A program made the position numbers and the translations under genes. The notes under the pieces were generated by a model, which was given only the letters and a program-made list of their open reading frames with translations, did no database searches and was not told where the DNA came from. Shown here one piece after another: positions 9,433-18,153 of a stretch of 64,000 nucleotides of DNA (the stretch's first letter is position 1; every line of letters begins with the position of its first letter). The stretch covers positions 106,828-170,827 of the forward strand of contig CANJUF010000003.1 of NCBI GenBank assembly GCA_947477745.1, given 5' to 3'. This DNA is from Sphingomonadaceae bacterium (GTDB lineage: Bacteria > Pseudomonadota > Alphaproteobacteria > Sphingomonadales > Sphingomonadaceae).

Positions 9433-10194
9433 TCAAACCGGCCAGCGAAAGGCCAGTTCGGTAAGTCCGGTTTCGTTTCCGCCAGCATCGAAGCGCCGCT
9501 CGGCTATGGTCCCGCGCCCCTGTGCATCGACCGCGACGACCGTGCTGCAGCGCGTGCCGTAGACCGGATGGCGGATGAAAGGAGAGGTATCGCGCGCCTC
9601 GGCGGTGATTTCCGAAGGTTCGTCCGGATGCAGGCCGATGTCCGGCCGCGCTTCGCTGGCGAGCGGCGTGAACAAAGAGGTGGGGTCACCGCCATCCAGT
9701 CCGAGCCAGTCCAGCAGCGCCGCCTTGAGCGCCAGCGTCTTGGGCCAGGGTTCGTCGAGCGCGCCGTTGGACAAGCCGTAGATGCCGGGGATCAGCGTGG
9801 TTCGGACCGGTTCGGGATGGCTCGCCAGGAAATGGAGTTCTCCGCCCGCTGCCGCGAACAGGTTGAAAGGATTGAAATCGCCGAGCCGCACTTGCGCGGG
9901 ATCGGTATAGTCCCCTTTTGCGGTGAGCATGTCGGTCACCAGCTTGCCGCGCGAGATGCGATCCGGCTGCGGGTCGCCAAACCCGCGGCGATTGGTCACC
10001 AGCACGAAGCGGCCATGTTCGGAAATACCCAGCCAGGTTCCGCCCGACCTGAGGTCGCGCCCGGCAATCACGCCGTGCGCGTCGGGCCAGCGCGCAAGCG
10101 GAGCGGCGGGGCGATCGTGATATTCGTCGCGGTTGCCGATCGCCACTAGCGGCCAGTCGGGATGCGCCTTCCATGCCACTGCGGCGACGCACAT
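9433..10194 (-). CDS. NRDE (TANGO2-like) family protein
   Basis: This 253-residue protein has the family-defining NRDE motif (IGNRDEYHDRPAAP, residues about 19-32), a conserved Cys at position 2 and GTWLGISEHGRFVLVTN. The family includes eukaryotic TANGO2, implicated in heme or acyl-CoA handling; bacterial function is unresolved. The Cys2 suggests an Ntn-hydrolase-like fold. Its ATG overlaps the radC stop codon by one base, so the two genes are probably co-transcribed. Confidence 0.85.
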   Translation of the reverse strand: MCVAAVAWKAHPDWPLVAIGNRDEYHDRPAAPLARWPDAHGVIAGRDLRSGGTWLGISEHGRFVLVTNRRGFGDPQPDRISRGKLVTDMLTAKGDYTDPAQVRLGDFNPFNLFAAAGGELHFLASHPEPVRTTLIPGIYGLSNGALDEPWPKTLALKAALLDWLGLDGGDPTSLFTPLASEARPDIGLHPDEPSEITAEARDTSPFIRHPVYGTRCSTVVAVDAQGRGTIAERRFDAGGNETGLTELAFRWPV

Positions 10195-10913
10195 CAGATC
10201 AGGCCCTTGGCACGCAGGCTAGTATGTCCCTCGCGGCCGATGATGACGTGATCGTGGACGACGATGCCAAGCAGCCTCCCGGCCTCGGCGATGCGGTTGG
10301 TGATCTCGATGTCGGCGCGGCTGGGCTGCGGCGAGCCGGACGGATGGTTGTGAACCAGGATGAGCGCGCTTGCGCCAAGGTCCATCGCCCGGCGGATCAC
10401 CTCGCGAGGATGGATCGCCGCCTCGTCGATCGAACCATCTCCCACATGTTCGTCGTGGATCAGCATGTTCTGGGTATTGAGGAATAGGACCCGCACTCGC
10501 TCGACCGTCAAGTGCGCCATGTCGATTGTGAGATAGTCGATCAGCGCCTGCCAGCTTGAGAGAACCGGCTGGTCGCGAACCTGCTGTCGCGCCATCCGGC
10601 CGGCCGCGAGCGCGACGATCTTGAGCGCGGCGGCCGAGGCCTCGCCCATACCGGGATGTTTGGCGAGCGCGTGCGGATCGGCATTGAGCACGCCCGCGAG
10701 CGAGCCGAAACGGGTGATGAGCGTGCGCGCCAGCGGCTTGACGTCGCGGCGGGGGATCGCGGTCATCAGCAGGTATTCGATCACCTCGTGATCGGCGAGC
10801 GCGTCGGTCCCGCCTTCGACCAGCCGCTTGCGCAGCCGCGCGCGGTGGCCGCTGGCATCGTGGCCGGCTGCGGATTTCGCCCGTTCAGGACCGGTTTCAA
10901 ACAATTCTTCCAT
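10194..10913 (-). CDS. radC: RadC-family JAB/MPN+ domain protein
   Basis: This 239-residue protein has an N-terminal helix-hairpin-helix-like UPF0758 part and a C-terminal metalloprotease-like JAB domain. The zinc motif HNHPSG followed by a downstream Asp (SRADIEITNRI) is intact, with the upstream Glu in EHVGDGS. Despite the name, a DNA-repair role has not held up. The start at 10913 (MEELFETG) is preferred; the longer upstream frame overlaps the divergent ydbH gene. Confidence 0.92.
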   Translation of the reverse strand: MEELFETGPERAKSAAGHDASGHRARLRKRLVEGGTDALADHEVIEYLLMTAIPRRDVKPLARTLITRFGSLAGVLNADPHALAKHPGMGEASAAALKIVALAAGRMARQQVRDQPVLSSWQALIDYLTIDMAHLTVERVRVLFLNTQNMLIHDEHVGDGSIDEAAIHPREVIRRAMDLGASALILVHNHPSGSPQPSRADIEITNRIAEAGRLLGIVVHDHVIIGREGHTSLRAKGLI

Positions 10914-10962
10914 CCAACGCCTGCATTGCCTTTCCCTGTCGGCGGGCGCAAGTGAGGGTGTG

Positions 10963-13900
10963 ATGGCAAGCGACGCGAGCGACGATCCTGGTGAGCAAGG
11001 CCCGTCAGGCGATCCGCCCTTTGCAGCGCCGTATCGGAGGCGCCGGCGGACCGGCCTGATCGGCCTACTGTTGCTTGCGGTCGCGGCGCTGGTGGCCGTG
11101 TGGCTGTCGCGCGAACGGATTGCCGACAACCTGATCGCCTCGGAACTTGAAAAGCGCGGCATCCCCGCGACGTACCGCATCGAATCGATCGGTCCGCGCG
11201 AACAGGTGTTGACCGATCTCGTGATCGGGGATCCTCGGCGGCCCGATTTCACCGCGCAGCGGCTGGTTGTCTCGATAGGGCCGCGCTTCGGCTTTCCCGA
11301 GATTGGCGCGGTGACAGTGCTGAGGCCAAGAATTTACGGCACTTACCTCAAAGGCAAGCTCAGCTTCGGCGCGCTCGATCCGCTGATCTTCACCGATAGC
11401 AAGGAGCCAATCCGCCTGCCCGACATGGACGTTGCGATAAAGGACGGGCGCGGTCTTATTCAAAGCGAATATGGCGCCGTTGGGATCAAGCTTGAGGGGC
11501 GCGGCAATCTGCGCGGCGGATTCGCGGGACATCTCGCGGCGAATGCGCCCGGATTGTCCTATGGCGATTGCGGGCTGCGTAAACTCACCGCCTATGGGCG
11601 GCTTTCGGTTTCGAGCGAACGCCCGCGTTTTGCCGGACCGTTGCGGCTTGCCGGACTGACCTGCGCCAAGACTGGCGTGCGGCTCGCCAATGCGGAGATT
11701 GCCGCCGATGTCGCCGCGAATTCCGCTTTCGATCGGGTGACCGGATCGCTCTCGCCCAAAGCGAACAATCTGTCGTGGCAGGATTATCGCATGGCGAGCG
11801 CGGCCGGAACAATCGATCTCGACTGGCGTCCGGAAAAGCTGCTGGCACGCTATGATCTGGCCGCGAAAATGGTCGATACGCCGCAGCTGCACGCGCCTCG
11901 CATCGCAATTGCTGGCCAGTTGCGCGCGGCGAACGGCTTTTCCACTGCCGACCTTCAAAGCGAGATCAAGGGCACCGGGGCGAGACCTGGAGCGCCGCTG
12001 CTAAGTGCCTTTGATGCGCTCGCGAAGGACAGCCAGGGCACCTTCCTTGGCGCTTTGAGCAGCAAGGCGAGCGCTGCCCTGCGCCGCGAGGCAAACGGTG
12101 CGACCTTTTCGGCCAGCGTCACCGCGCGGCGCAGGCCCGAGGGTGACAGTGTGATCGTTCCGGGAGCGGTGCTGCGTGGAAAGAGCGGTTTGGCGCTGGC
12201 GTCACTGTCGCGCCTGCACATCACTCTGGGCCAAGAGGGGCCACAGTTGCTTGCGGGGAGCTTCCTGACCGGCGGCCCGGGCCTGCCGCGCATCGGCGGC
12301 AGCGCGCGGAGCACCGGACAAGGCGGGCTCGCGGCGGACCTCTCGATGACCGAATATGCTGCGGGCGATGCACGCCTCGCATTACCCCGCTTGGCATTGG
12401 TGCAGCGCGGCGGCAGGCTGGGCTTTGCCGGCGAGATGCGCATGAGCGGCGCAATTCCGGGCGGCCAGGCGCGTAACCTTGCGATGCCGGTTATCGGCGA
12501 CTGGTCGGACAGGGCTGGACTAGCAATCTGGAGAAATTGCGCGACCGTCAGTTTTGACACGTTGCGCCTGTCCGGGCTTGAACTGTCCAAGCGCTCGCTT
12601 GCGCTGTGTCCGCCGCGCGGCACGGCAATCGTGCGAGCCGGTCCGCAGGGACTGCGCATCGCGGCGGGCGCTCCTTCGCTCGACCTGGCCGGCAGGCTTG
12701 GCGGCACTCCCGTCCGCATTGCTAGCGGTCCGCTCGGTCTTGCGTGGCCCGGAAACCTCAATGCCCGCGCAATCGACGTCTCGCTCGGCCCGGTGCGCAG
12801 CCCGTCGAAATTCCGGATAGACCGTCTGTCGGCGCGGCTTGGCAGCGAAGTAGCCGGAGAATTCGCCAATGCGTCTGTCGCGCTCGATGCCGTGCCACTC
12901 GACATGTCGGAAATGTCCGGGCGCTGGCGCTATGCAGGCGGCGCATTGACGCTTTCGCAAGGCGTGCTGCGCGTTTCGGACCGCGAACAGGTCGACCGCT
13001 TCGAGCCGCTGGTTGCCAGCGGAGCCATGCTCCGCATGGAGAACAGCCATATCACCGCCAATGCCCTGCTGCGCGAGCCGCAAAGTCAGCGCGAGGTGGT
13101 GCGAGCCGATATTCGCCACGATCTCGCGACTGGCGCGGGCAACGCCGATCTCTTCGTCGATGCGCTGGTGTTCGATCAGATGGTTCAGCCCGACACGTTA
13201 ACGCCGCTCGCGCTTGGCGTGATCGCCAATGCCGAGGGCACGATGCGCGGGGCGGGGCGGATCGACTGGAACGCGGCCGGCGTGACCAGCACAGGGCGGT
13301 TCACGACCGATAGGCTCGATTTTGCTGCCGCTTTCGGCCCGGTTTCGGGCGCTTCAGGGACAATCGAGTTCATCGACCTTCTGGGCCTTGTCACCGCTCC
13401 CGGACAGACGCTCAAGGTCGCAGCGATCAATCCGGGTATCGAAGTGAACGACGGCCTCGTGACCTACGCGCTGCTTCCCGGCAGGATATTGCAAGTCGCG
13501 GGCGCGCGCTGGCCATTCCTCGACGGCGCACTCACGCTCTCGCCAGTAAATATTCCGATCGGGTCGGGCGAGCCTGTTCGCTACGTGCTGGTGATCGATG
13601 GCATCGACGCGGCGCGCTTCGTCCAGCATCTCGACCTCGGAAATCTTGCGGCGACCGGCACCTTCGACGGAAGCCTGCCGCTGATCTTCGACAAGGATGG
13701 CGGGCGGATCGAGGAAGGGCGCCTCGTATCGCGTCCGCCGGGCGGCAATATCTCCTATGTTGGCGAACTCACCTACAAAGACCTTTCTCCAATGGCTAAT
13801 TTCGCCTTCGATGCGCTGCGCTCGATCGATTACCGGCACATGGCGATCCAGCTCGATGGTCCGCTCGACGGCGAAATCATAACGCGCGTCGCCTTCGATG

Positions 13901-14148
13901 GCATCAGTCAGGGGGAAGGTGCTTCGAGGAACTTCCTCACGAAACGCATCGCGCAGCTGCCGATCCGCTTCCGCCTCAATATTCGCGCGCCTTTCATGCA
14001 GCTCGTTTCCTCGATGCGCTCGCTTTACGATCCCGAATACATCCGCGATCCGCGCCTCATGGGGATCATCGACGATCCGGCGGCGGGGCAGGCGCCGGTC
14101 CCGCCAAAATCCGGCGTTCAGCCTTCAGAAAGCGATGGAAAGCCATGA
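10963..14148 (+). CDS. ydbH: YdbH-like AsmA-family intermembrane lipid-transport protein
   Basis: This 1061-residue protein has a basic N terminus (YRRRRRTG), one transmembrane helix near residues 30-47 (LIGLLLLAVAALVAVWLS), and a very long periplasmic part rich in beta-strand patterns. The C-terminal region has the YdbH signature zone (VSRPPGGNISYVGELTYKD, DFRYM-like DYRHMAIQLDG, and PFMQLVSSMRSLYDP). In E. coli, YdbH with TamB and YhdP forms bridges that carry phospholipids to the outer membrane. The assignment is supported by the following ynbE and ydbL genes in the same order as in E. coli. ATG 10963 is chosen over the upstream frame, which overlaps radC. The stop overlaps ynbE (ATGA). 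Confidence 0.88.
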   Translation: MASDASDDPGEQGPSGDPPFAAPYRRRRRTGLIGLLLLAVAALVAVWLSRERIADNLIASELEKRGIPATYRIESIGPREQVLTDLVIGDPRRPDFTAQRLVVSIGPRFGFPEIGAVTVLRPRIYGTYLKGKLSFGALDPLIFTDSKEPIRLPDMDVAIKDGRGLIQSEYGAVGIKLEGRGNLRGGFAGHLAANAPGLSYGDCGLRKLTAYGRLSVSSERPRFAGPLRLAGLTCAKTGVRLANAEIAADVAANSAFDRVTGSLSPKANNLSWQDYRMASAAGTIDLDWRPEKLLARYDLAAKMVDTPQLHAPRIAIAGQLRAANGFSTADLQSEIKGTGARPGAPLLSAFDALAKDSQGTFLGALSSKASAALRREANGATFSASVTARRRPEGDSVIVPGAVLRGKSGLALASLSRLHITLGQEGPQLLAGSFLTGGPGLPRIGGSARSTGQGGLAADLSMTEYAAGDARLALPRLALVQRGGRLGFAGEMRMSGAIPGGQARNLAMPVIGDWSDRAGLAIWRNCATVSFDTLRLSGLELSKRSLALCPPRGTAIVRAGPQGLRIAAGAPSLDLAGRLGGTPVRIASGPLGLAWPGNLNARAIDVSLGPVRSPSKFRIDRLSARLGSEVAGEFANASVALDAVPLDMSEMSGRWRYAGGALTLSQGVLRVSDREQVDRFEPLVASGAMLRMENSHITANALLREPQSQREVVRADIRHDLATGAGNADLFVDALVFDQMVQPDTLTPLALGVIANAEGTMRGAGRIDWNAAGVTSTGRFTTDRLDFAAAFGPVSGASGTIEFIDLLGLVTAPGQTLKVAAINPGIEVNDGLVTYALLPGRILQVAGARWPFLDGALTLSPVNIPIGSGEPVRYVLVIDGIDAARFVQHLDLGNLAATGTFDGSLPLIFDKDGGRIEEGRLVSRPPGGNISYVGELTYKDLSPMANFAFDALRSIDYRHMAIQLDGPLDGEIITRVAFDGISQGEGASRNFLTKRIAQLPIRFRLNIRAPFMQLVSSMRSLYDPEYIRDPRLMGIIDDPAAGQAPVPPKSGVQPSESDGKP

Positions 14149-14417
14149 TACTTGCAAGATTGACCGTCCAGCGAGGTCCTGCAACAAGACGCTTCATGGA
14201 GGCACGGGGGCACCAAACGGGACAGTCAGGCTGGCGGGCGAAAGCTGCGCTGGCGGTGTTGGCCTTGGGAGCGATGGCGCTGGCGGGATGTGTTTCGGTT
14301 TCGGCGCCGGACAAGCCAATTGTTATCGAGCTTAATATCAACATCAAGCAGGAAGTGATTTACCGGCTGGCCGCAGACGCGGCGAACACAGTCGAGGCTA
14401 ACCCGGATATTTTTTGA
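14145..14417 (+). CDS. ynbE: YnbE-like outer-membrane lipoprotein
   Basis: This protein of up to 90 residues has a lipoprotein signal with lipobox LAGC at about residues 46-49. The mature part (VSVSAPDKPIVIELNINIKQ) closely follows the YnbE pattern. YnbE is thought to complete the YdbH bridge at the outer membrane by beta-strand pairing. The first ATG overlaps the ydbH stop codon; an internal ATG at 14196 would give a more usual signal-peptide length, so the start is uncertain. ydbL follows with a one-base overlap. Confidence 0.85.
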   Translation: MILARLTVQRGPATRRFMEARGHQTGQSGWRAKAALAVLALGAMALAGCVSVSAPDKPIVIELNINIKQEVIYRLAADAANTVEANPDIF

Positions 14418-14821
14418 TGACCAAGACTATGATCCAGACCACTCAGATACTGCTGCGCGGCGTTGCGCTTTGCGGCGCTGCCGTGCTTTCGCTGGGGGTA
14501 ATGGCTGCTCCTGCAATGGCTGAGGACTATGCTACGGCCAAGTCCGCCGGGCTGATTGGCGAGAAGATCGATGGCTATGTCGCGGTCGTGGGGGGCGGCA
14601 GCGCCGAACTGCGCCGCGTTGCCGACGACACCAACATCAAGCGCAAGGCGGTCTATTCCGAAAAGGCGCAGGCTCAGCACGTCACAATCGAGGAATATGC
14701 TTTCGCCACCGGCTGCACGCTGATCGCGAAGACCGCGCCCGGCGAGAAGTATCAGGCGCCCGACGGCACCTGGAAGACGCGCACCAGCGCTCCCCCCGAG
14801 CGCGACGCACGCTGCCCCTGA
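14417..14821 (+). CDS. ydbL: YdbL-like periplasmic protein (DUF1318)
   Basis: This 134-residue protein has a signal peptide (hydrophobic stretch LLRGVALCGAAVLSLGVMAA, cleavage near AMA). The mature part carries DUF1318 features: AKSAGLIGEKIDGYVAVV, a run of small residues, and a C-terminal domain with two cysteines (FATGCTLI and DARCP). YdbL is reported to act as a periplasmic chaperone-like partner for YdbH-YnbE. The start overlaps the ynbE stop (TGATG). A hairpin terminator follows at 14929. Confidence 0.85.
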   Translation: MTKTMIQTTQILLRGVALCGAAVLSLGVMAAPAMAEDYATAKSAGLIGEKIDGYVAVVGGGSAELRRVADDTNIKRKAVYSEKAQAQHVTIEEYAFATGCTLIAKTAPGEKYQAPDGTWKTRTSAPPERDARCP

Positions 14822-14928
14822 ATTGGAGCGCATGAGGCTGTGCGCCTGACGCGCCAGCGATTTCCCGAAGATGCCGGGTGGCCAGCGGTTGACTCGACAA
14901 AGGGCTGTGCCTAAGGGCAGCGCAGTTT

Positions 14929-14959
14929 CGGTCGGGGCCTCCCGACCGTTGTCGTTTTT
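14929..14959 (+). terminator. Rho-independent terminator after ydbL
   Basis: CGGTCGGG (14929-14936) and CCCGACCG (14941-14948) form a perfect 8-base stem with a GCCT loop, followed by a T-rich run that includes TTTTT. It separates the ydbH-ynbE-ydbL operon from atpI. Confidence 0.75.
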
Positions 14960-14991
14960 CAACCCCCCTCGTGCGAGGAAACGCAACCATC

Positions 14992-15306
14992 GTGGCCGAC
15001 GATCCCGACACCGCGCAGGTCAAGGAAGACCCGGCGATCGGCTCGCTTGAGGGTCGGATTGCGGCTGCGCGCAAGGCTGAGGACGAGCGGCTGGCGCGCG
15101 ATCAGGCGCCTGTCCGTGACGGACGCAGCGCCGGTTTCCAGATCGCATCGACCATGGTCGGTTATCCGCTCGGCGGCATCATCATTGGCTATGGGCTCGA
15201 CAATCTCTTCGGCACCCTGCCGTGGATCACTATCGCGCTGATGTTCCTCGCGTTCATCGGTGCGTGCCTTCAAGTCATCCGCACAAACCAGAACCGCGCC
15301 GGTTAG
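14992..15306 (+). CDS. atpI: ATP synthase protein I
   Basis: This 104-residue membrane protein has a charged N terminus (EGRIAAARKAEDERLARDQ) and two transmembrane segments (STMVGYPLGGIIIGYGLDNL and the segment around IALMFLAFIGACLQV), as in the AtpI/AtpQ family. AtpI assists c-ring assembly and possibly Mg2+ handling. Two GTG starts are possible (14971 and 14992); 14992 is favoured because CGAGGAA lies at suitable spacing before it. First gene of the F0 operon. Confidence 0.85.
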   Translation: MADDPDTAQVKEDPAIGSLEGRIAAARKAEDERLARDQAPVRDGRSAGFQIASTMVGYPLGGIIIGYGLDNLFGTLPWITIALMFLAFIGACLQVIRTNQNRAG

Positions 15307-15335
15307 GCGCAGGCAAGAGCAGAGAAGAACCGACC

Positions 15336-16109
15336 GTGGCTGCCCCCAAGATCGATCCCATGCACCAGTTCCAGATCGCGCCGATCGGTGCGGACGAACT
15401 GATTGCCTCGCCCTTCCAGTTCACCAATTCCGCACTGTGGATGCTGATCGTGCTGGCCGTGGTCGTGCTGGTGATGTGGGGCGGAACCAAGCGCGAGCTG
15501 GTCCCGGGCCGCTGGCAGGCGCTGGCGGAGATCATCACCAATTTCCTGGGCGACATTACCCGGCAGACGATCGGCGCGAACGGGCGCAAGTATCTGCCCT
15601 GGGTGTTCACCACTTTCATGTTCATCCTAGCCGCCAACTGGATTGGCGCGATGCCACTGGCGCTGGCGGGCGCGCATCCTTTTACCGTGACCAGCCAGTT
15701 CAGCGTGACCTGGACGATGTCGGTGATGAGCTTCGCCATCGTCCTCGTTGTCGGCTTCTGGAAGCACGGCCTGCACTTCTTCTCGCTGTTCGTGCCCAAG
15801 GGCGCGCCGCTGGCGATCAAGCTGTTCATTGCTCCGATTGAATTCGTCTCGTTCCTGGTGCGGCCTTTCAGCCTTGGGCTGCGGCCTTTCGTCGCCATGT
15901 TCGCGGGCCACATCCTGCTTGAGGTGTTCGGCAACTTCATCGTCCAGGGCCTTAACGCGGGATCAGCAGCGGGCGGCTTCATCGCCGCGCTTTGCTTCGT
16001 CTTCATCGTCGGCATGAGCGGGCTCGAACTGCTGATCGGCGCGATCCAGGCCTATGTTTTCGCCTTGCTTACTGCGATCTACATCAACGACGCAGAGAAC
16101 CTTCACTGA
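15336..16109 (+). CDS. atpB: F0 ATP synthase subunit a
   Basis: This 257-residue proton-channel subunit has several membrane helices. The segment corresponding to the essential-arginine helix reads FSLGLRPFVAMFAGH. The arginine is kept, but the common family sequence here (RLFGNM or RLFANM) is changed to RPFVAM, with Pro and Ala at usually conserved positions. The start is GTG at 15336; an ATG at 15360 is possible. It lies between atpI and atpE in the F0 operon. Confidence 0.95.
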   Translation: MAAPKIDPMHQFQIAPIGADELIASPFQFTNSALWMLIVLAVVVLVMWGGTKRELVPGRWQALAEIITNFLGDITRQTIGANGRKYLPWVFTTFMFILAANWIGAMPLALAGAHPFTVTSQFSVTWTMSVMSFAIVLVVGFWKHGLHFFSLFVPKGAPLAIKLFIAPIEFVSFLVRPFSLGLRPFVAMFAGHILLEVFGNFIVQGLNAGSAAGGFIAALCFVFIVGMSGLELLIGAIQAYVFALLTAIYINDAENLH

Positions 16110-16152
16110 TTTTTTTCAACGATTTCTGGTTATTGAAAGGGAGTACTCACAA

Positions 16153-16386
16153 ATGGAACTTTCGTCTGCACAGGTCATCGGCGCGGGTATCGCTGCCATC
16201 GGCATCGGCGCTGCGGCGGCCGGCGTCGGCACCGTCTTCGGCAGCTATCTCCAGGGCGCGCTGCGCAACCCCGGTGCTGCCGCTAACGAGCGCATCTGGA
16301 TGTTCGTCGGCTTTGCGGCTGCCGAACTTCTCGGCCTGATCGCCTTCACCGTGGCGATGATCATCCTTTACGCTCCGCCGGCGTAA
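16153..16386 (+). CDS. atpE: F0 ATP synthase subunit c
   Basis: This 77-residue hairpin of two transmembrane helices forms the proton-driven c-ring. The proton-carrying carboxylate is Glu58 in FVGFAAAELLGL, and the polar loop ALRNPGA contacts F1. Gly/Ala-rich packing in helix 1 (AGIAAIGIGAAAAGVG) is typical. A GAAAGGGAG ribosome site precedes the ATG. The Glu environment shows no sodium-binding ligands, so H+ coupling is inferred. Confidence 0.97.
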   Translation: MELSSAQVIGAGIAAIGIGAAAAGVGTVFGSYLQGALRNPGAAANERIWMFVGFAAAELLGLIAFTVAMIILYAPPA

Positions 16387-16414
16387 GCAGCACACGAAGC
16401 AGGTCTGAACGACG

Positions 16415-16909
16415 ATGCCTCAGCTTTCGCAACTTGCCCTGGTCATCCAGTCACAGTGGTTCTGGCTGCTGCTGGTTCTTGGCGCGATCTACTTCGTTGT
16501 CGGTCGCGGCATCGTCGGCAAGGTCGAGTCGACCGTCGACGATCGCGACGCCCGCATTGCGGCTGATCTTGCCGAGGCGCAGCGCCTTCAGGATGAGGCC
16601 GAGGCCGACGAGGAAGCATGGCGCACCCGCGTCAATGCCATGCGTGCCGAGGCTCAGGGCGTCACCGCCTCGGCGAAGGCCGATGCGCAGGCCAAGCTGG
16701 AGGCGAGGCTTGCCGCGGCAGATGCCGAGATTGCGCTGCGGACCGACAGTGCCGTGGCCGAGCTCGATACTGCGCGCAAGTCCGCCATGGCAGAGCTTGA
16801 AAGCGTCGCTGTCGAGGCGACTCAGCAGATCGTCGAACGCCTGACCGGCGCCAGCGTCGATCAGGCACAGGCACGCGCCGCAGTTACGGGAGCGCTTGGT
16901 CATGCATGA
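16415..16909 (+). CDS. F0 ATP synthase subunit b'
   Basis: This 164-residue subunit has one N-terminal membrane anchor (WFWLLLVLGAIYFVVG) and a long charged coiled coil (ADLAEAQRLQDEAEADEEAW and on). It is the first of two b-type peripheral-stalk subunits, the heterodimeric b'/b arrangement found in alphaproteobacteria. It overlaps the next gene by 8 bases. Names vary (atpF', atpG, atpX), so no symbol is given. Confidence 0.93.
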   Translation: MPQLSQLALVIQSQWFWLLLVLGAIYFVVGRGIVGKVESTVDDRDARIAADLAEAQRLQDEAEADEEAWRTRVNAMRAEAQGVTASAKADAQAKLEARLAAADAEIALRTDSAVAELDTARKSAMAELESVAVEATQQIVERLTGASVDQAQARAAVTGALGHA

Positions 16910-17453
16910 GCTGTTGATCCTCGCTGCCGAGGCCGCGCACGGTGCCGAAGGCGGCGAGCACCACGCCGAGGCCATGGCATTCGGCTTTCTGACCCCCGGC
17001 ATGGTCGTGGCTCTGGCGATGCTCACGGTGCTGCTGGTGATGTGGCGCGCGGGCGTGCCCAAAATGGTCACCGGCATGCTTGACGGCCGTATCGCCGAGA
17101 TCCGCAAGCAACTCGACGAGGCCAAGGCCCTGCGCGCCGAAGCGGAAGCCCTGCGCAAGGAATATGCCGACAAGATCGCTGGCGCCGAGAAGGACGCCGA
17201 AGCAATGCTGACGCATGCCCGCGAGGAAGCCGATGCGATCCTCGCCAAGGTTGAGAGCGATGCAGCCACCCTGATCGCGCGCCGCCGCCAGATTGCCGAA
17301 GACAAGATCGGCGCGGCCGAGCGTTCAGCGGTTGCCGAACTGCGCGCCAGGGCGGCTGATGCCGCCAGCCAGGCGGCGCAGAGCCTCATCGCCGCGAACC
17401 ATTCGGCGAGTGCCGACAAGGCGCTGGTCGACAAGGCGATCAGTTCGATCTGA
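16902..17453 (+). CDS. atpF: F0 ATP synthase subunit b
   Basis: This 183-residue peripheral-stalk subunit has a transmembrane helix (GMVVALAMLTVLLVMWRAG) and a coiled coil rich in Ala/Glu/Lys. Before the helix is an unusual segment of about 33 residues rich in Ala, Glu and His (AEAAHGAEGGEHHAEAM), presumably periplasmic. ATG 16902 is preferred over the in-frame TTG at 16896. Last gene of the F0 operon; F1 genes are not in the window, as is normal for alphaproteobacteria. Confidence 0.93.
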   Translation: MHELLILAAEAAHGAEGGEHHAEAMAFGFLTPGMVVALAMLTVLLVMWRAGVPKMVTGMLDGRIAEIRKQLDEAKALRAEAEALRKEYADKIAGAEKDAEAMLTHAREEADAILAKVESDAATLIARRRQIAEDKIGAAERSAVAELRARAADAASQAAQSLIAANHSASADKALVDKAISSI

Positions 17454-17535
17454 GGGCTGACGCAAGAAAATTGGTCTGAGCGGACACCGGACGGCATTTA
17501 GCGCGTTCTTCCTGCCGAAGCAGGAGAGCCGCCGA

Positions 17536-18153
17536 ATGCCAGTATCCGCGATTGCAATCAATTGTACCCTCAAGGCCAGCGGTGAGGACGAAAGTTCCAC
17601 CGACGCGATGATCGCCGTGCTTAGCGAGGCGTTCGGCAAGCATGGCGTGAAGATCGCCGAAACGCTGCGGATCACCGATTTCAACGTGCTTCCCGGCGTC
17701 ACCTCCGATGAAGGAGAGGGTGATGACTGGCCCGAATTGCGCGGCAAGATCCTCGATCATGATATCCTGATTTTCGCCGGGCCGATCTGGCTCGGGAAGA
17801 TCAGTTCTGTCGCCAAGCGCGTGCTCGAGCGTATGGACGCTTTCCTTTCCGAAACCGACGACAAGGGGCGGATGCCAAGCGCCGGCAAGGTCGCGGTCGC
17901 GGCGATCGTCGGCAACGAAGACGGCGCGCACTGGTCGACCTCGCAACTATTCCAGGCACTGAATGACACCGGCTGGACGATCCCGGCCAATGCTTCGTGC
18001 TACTGGGTTGGCGAGGCGATGGGATCGGTCGACTTCAAGGATCTGGACAAGACGCCCGACAAGGTGACTGAAACAGCGGAGATGCTCGCCAGCAATGCCG
18101 CACATCTGGCCGGACTTCTCAAGGCGCAGACCTATCCCGGCGTAAGCGGCTAG
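17536..18153 (+). CDS. Flavodoxin-like / NAD(P)H-dependent FMN reductase-fold protein
   Basis: This 205-residue protein starts with a flavodoxin-type strand-loop (AIAINCTLKASGEDESSTDA) that would hold the FMN phosphate. FAGPIWLGKISSVAKRVLERMD is the second flavin loop of the FMN-reductase family. No cysteine cluster for an iron-sulfur centre is seen. Substrate unknown. It converges on gloB: the two stop codons share the palindrome CTAG (4-base overlap). Confidence 0.75.
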   Translation: MPVSAIAINCTLKASGEDESSTDAMIAVLSEAFGKHGVKIAETLRITDFNVLPGVTSDEGEGDDWPELRGKILDHDILIFAGPIWLGKISSVAKRVLERMDAFLSETDDKGRMPSAGKVAVAAIVGNEDGAHWSTSQLFQALNDTGWTIPANASCYWVGEAMGSVDFKDLDKTPDKVTETAEMLASNAAHLAGLLKAQTYPGVSG

